Assembly (NCBI RefSeq): GCF_013314535.1
Contig: NZ_JABUAE010000004.1
Coordinates: forward strand, 1-64,000
From: Bacillus sp. Xin1
GTDB lineage: Bacteria > Bacillota > Bacilli > Bacillales > Bacillaceae_G
Direction: 5' to 3'
DNA: 64,000 nucleotides
Every line of letters starts with the position of its first letter. Positions within the stretch are counted from its first letter, which is position 1. Shown one piece after another: positions 62,101 through 64,000 of this stretch. The notes under the pieces are model-generated. The model did not search any database. It saw only the letters and a program-made list of their open reading frames with translations, and was not told the origin of the DNA. Position numbers and translations under genes: made by a program.

Positions 62101-62964
62101 ATGACGATAGCTAGATATGAAGTGTTTCAAAAGGTAGTAGAGTTAGGTAATTTTACTAGAGCAGCAGAACAATTGAATATGACGCAATCAGCTGTGAGTC
62201 ATGCGATTGCGAGTTTAGAAAAAGAATTAGGATATCCTTTGCTGCACCGGAATAAGCAATCTGAGATTAGAATGACTGAGTTTGCAAATCGTCTTTTTCC
62301 ACATATTCAGAATGTCTTGAAGAGCGAAGTGGCTATTAAACAAGAAGTATCCATGCAAAATAATCGGTTGGAAGGCACATTGAAAATCGGAGCATTTACA
62401 AGTGCGGCAGCTCAAATATTACCTGCCATGTTATTGCATCTTAAACAGAGTTACTCAGGTGTGAAAGTTTTATTATTCGAGGGGACATACGGAGAAGTAG
62501 CGGAATGGATTAATAATGGTACAGTTGATATAGGGTTTATATTAGAAACGAATACAAATAAACAAATAAAATCAATCCCGGTGAGCAAAGATGAAATCGT
62601 ATTAGGGTTACCGAAAAATCATTCATTGATGAATCAAAAAATAGTGGATGTTCAGCAAATTGATGGAATGGATTTTATTATGCCAAAAGGTCCGTATCAG
62701 CCACTAGTGATAAAAAATTTAGCTGATTATCAAGTACGTCCAAACATTATATTAGAAGTACTAAATTGCGAAACAATCGTGAACATGGTCTCGCAAAATA
62801 TTGGAATTACAATGGGGCCTGAGTTGTTTTTTAAATCGCATAAAAATATTGAAATGAAAAAATTAAAGCAGAAACAATATCGCCATATCCATTTAGCGTT
62901 TAAAGAAAGTTCACCTATCATTAATGCCTTTTTTACGTGTAATCAATTGCTGATTCCTTCCTAA
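62101..62964 (+). CDS. LysR-family transcriptional regulator
   Basis: 287 aa. HTH: YEVFQKVVELGNFTRAAEQL and NMTQSAVSHAIASLEKEL. The effector domain has LKIGAFTSAAAQILPAMLLH and DIGFILETNTNKQIKSIP. It is divergent from the MFS gene; the shared 99 bp contain the dyad TTTCATCGTAACGAGTATAATGAAA-like sequence near 62032-62056, a candidate operator. AGGAGG lies ~15 bp before the chosen ATG. Confidence 0.88.
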   Translation: MTIARYEVFQKVVELGNFTRAAEQLNMTQSAVSHAIASLEKELGYPLLHRNKQSEIRMTEFANRLFPHIQNVLKSEVAIKQEVSMQNNRLEGTLKIGAFTSAAAQILPAMLLHLKQSYSGVKVLLFEGTYGEVAEWINNGTVDIGFILETNTNKQIKSIPVSKDEIVLGLPKNHSLMNQKIVDVQQIDGMDFIMPKGPYQPLVIKNLADYQVRPNIILEVLNCETIVNMVSQNIGITMGPELFFKSHKNIEMKKLKQKQYRHIHLAFKESSPIINAFFTCNQLLIPS

Positions 62965-62997
62965 GAGTATATAAAAGTTGTATTTTTTATATTCAAA

Positions 62998-63057
62998 AAG
63001 AGGACTGTCTATAAGTCAGCTTTCACTGACATATGGGAAGTTCCTCATTTTTTTATA
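62998..63057 (+). terminator. Imperfect terminator after lysR
   Basis: AGAGGACTGTC..GTCAG / CTTTCA / CTGAC..GGAAGTTCCTC, imperfect stem, with ATTTTTTTAT. It lies between convergent genes. Confidence 0.65.
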
Positions 63058-63064
63058 ACCACTC

Positions 63065-64000
63065 TTACCCCTTTTTTGGAGCAGTTTTTTTACCAATCCA
63101 AACACCTAAAACTACCATTCCGAGCCAACAACAGAGTGCTAAAATAGACATTAATAACGGTGCTGGTAGTCCTGGTATTGGTAACTTATTCCTTCCGGCA
63201 ATTGTTTGGAAAAGTTGAGACCACGGAGTATTGTAGTAGATTCCAACGGTCACAATTACAACGAATACAAAGAATTGTAAACACAGATTTCCAATTGATC
63301 TCCATGTTGTATGAATGAGTAATGAAAGTTCTCTATGTGAAGGGTTATGGGTATATACCTTCATATTATTTTGGGAAGAAATTATGTTAAATGTATAGCT
63401 TCCAATAGTTACACTTAGGATAATAAATATGGGTGAATAGAATCCGAATAACATTAAAAATGTACTCAATAGAAAAATATGTACTAGATTCATTTTCTTA
63501 ACAGTTGTATTGTTTAACAATGTAGACAGTAACAGCCCTAATAAATAAGGAACAACCACAATAAAAATACTAGTTAAAATGTTATAAAATGTAAAACCGT
63601 AAAATAGCCCGATTACAAATAAATAACCATTTCCAAACCCAAGCAAAAAGGATTCGGCTTTTAGTTTCGTTGGTAATGATGAAGAAATATTATGGAAAAA
63701 TTCACCTTTTAATAATTTGAAAAACATGAAACCAATAAGCAATATAGCCATAATTAGAAACAAGATTATGAGCTGGTCATTGCTCGTATAACGACTCGCA
63801 CGCAGCAGAATAACGAATAGAGAAAATAATAAAAACTGTATGATTGCGCCTGTAATTGGAACGGAGGGCATGTCTGTCGTTTTTTTTATTTGTGGCATTT
63901 TTCTTATAAAAAAGACGACATGAATTAAGCAACCTCCATATATTAGGGTTAATATGAACAAGGGTATGAAACTAATTGCGAAAAGAAATGTAATTAACAA
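63065..64000 (-). CDS. Multi-pass membrane protein, partial at window edge
   Basis: At least 311 codons, running off the right edge, with a possible TTG start exactly at the edge; the true N-terminus may lie outside. About ten hydrophobic helices. Recognisable features are only a polar loop (SSQNNMKVYTHNPSHRELSL), a loop rich in Pro (GRNKLPIPGLPAP) and a basic end (GKKTAPKKG). I do not recognise a family. It is not linked to the LysR gene, which converges on it. Confidence 0.6.
   Translation of the reverse strand: MLITFLFAISFIPLFILTLIYGGCLIHVVFFIRKMPQIKKTTDMPSVPITGAIIQFLLFSLFVILLRASRYTSNDQLIILFLIMAILLIGFMFFKLLKGEFFHNISSSLPTKLKAESFLLGFGNGYLFVIGLFYGFTFYNILTSIFIVVVPYLLGLLLSTLLNNTTVKKMNLVHIFLLSTFLMLFGFYSPIFIILSVTIGSYTFNIISSQNNMKVYTHNPSHRELSLLIHTTWRSIGNLCLQFFVFVVIVTVGIYYNTPWSQLFQTIAGRNKLPIPGLPAPLLMSILALCCWLGMVVLGVWIGKKTAPKKG

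Overview
The window is a low-GC Firmicute chromosome, almost certainly of the Bacillus cereus group. The evidence is the menaquinone operon layout, the cold-shock, YjcZ, YteA and YdjO proteins, a class D sortase with an LPNTA-type substrate, several Bce-type ABC transporters, and at least six dispersed copies of a ~165-bp repeat that looks like the group-specific bcr1 element. There are no rRNA or tRNA genes, no CRISPR array and no intact prophage or insertion sequence.

Layout. 1-7.0 kb is an accessory bacteriocin-type island: a NarL-type response regulator with a many-membrane-pass ComP-like histidine kinase, a Bce-type ABC transporter, and two nearly identical 40-residue class II lantibiotic precursor genes. 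No LanM synthetase or LanT transporter is present; the space downstream holds broken genes (IS3-family transposase, GNAT acetyltransferase, an unrecognised fragment). 7-12.5 kb holds a class 3 lipase, an apparently autoregulated MerR regulator, an AIM24 protein, a cold-shock gene with a strong promoter and long leader, and a YteA-type protein. 11.5-20.5 kb is menaquinone synthesis: menA faces menF-D-H-B-E-C, with a mirror-symmetric promoter region between them. 20.6-23.2 kb has a DUF47/PiT phosphate pair, a gntP remnant and a YjcZ-like peptide. 23.2-29.8 kb is a Bce-type resistance module with two permeases around one ATPase plus its two-component system. 30-34.3 kb holds an SdpR/SdpI pair, an ABC-2-like exporter and an AraC/GyrI-like regulator. 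34.6-39.9 kb has another Bce-type transporter, TraX, a methyltransferase, DedA and YdjO. 40-43.5 kb has a lipid kinase, a hypoxanthine phosphoribosyltransferase and two orphan peptide-type permeases. 45-49.8 kb is the surface-protein locus: a choline-binding-repeat protein, an LPNTA protein with 45-bp tandem repeats, a class D sortase and a two-component system. 49.8-53.5 kb has thiT with a TPP riboswitch and feoAB with a Fur box. The rest holds a lipoprotein, LysR and racemase genes, a PspA/DUF350/DUF4178/DUF4247 operon, an esterase, an MFS/LysR pair and a partial membrane protein.

The most notable non-genic signal is a rigidly spaced promoter architecture found five times: a TTACA-N4-TGTAA dyad, then TGTAAG, then usually TCGATAGT, then a -10 box 58-59 bp from the start of the dyad. 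It precedes the 34.6-kb ABC transporter (twice in tandem), the traX-like gene, an unknown 110-aa gene and a lipoprotein gene. The dyad matches the form known for BceR-type regulators, so these genes probably form a cell-envelope-stress regulon. The second main item is the orphaned lantibiotic precursor pair.
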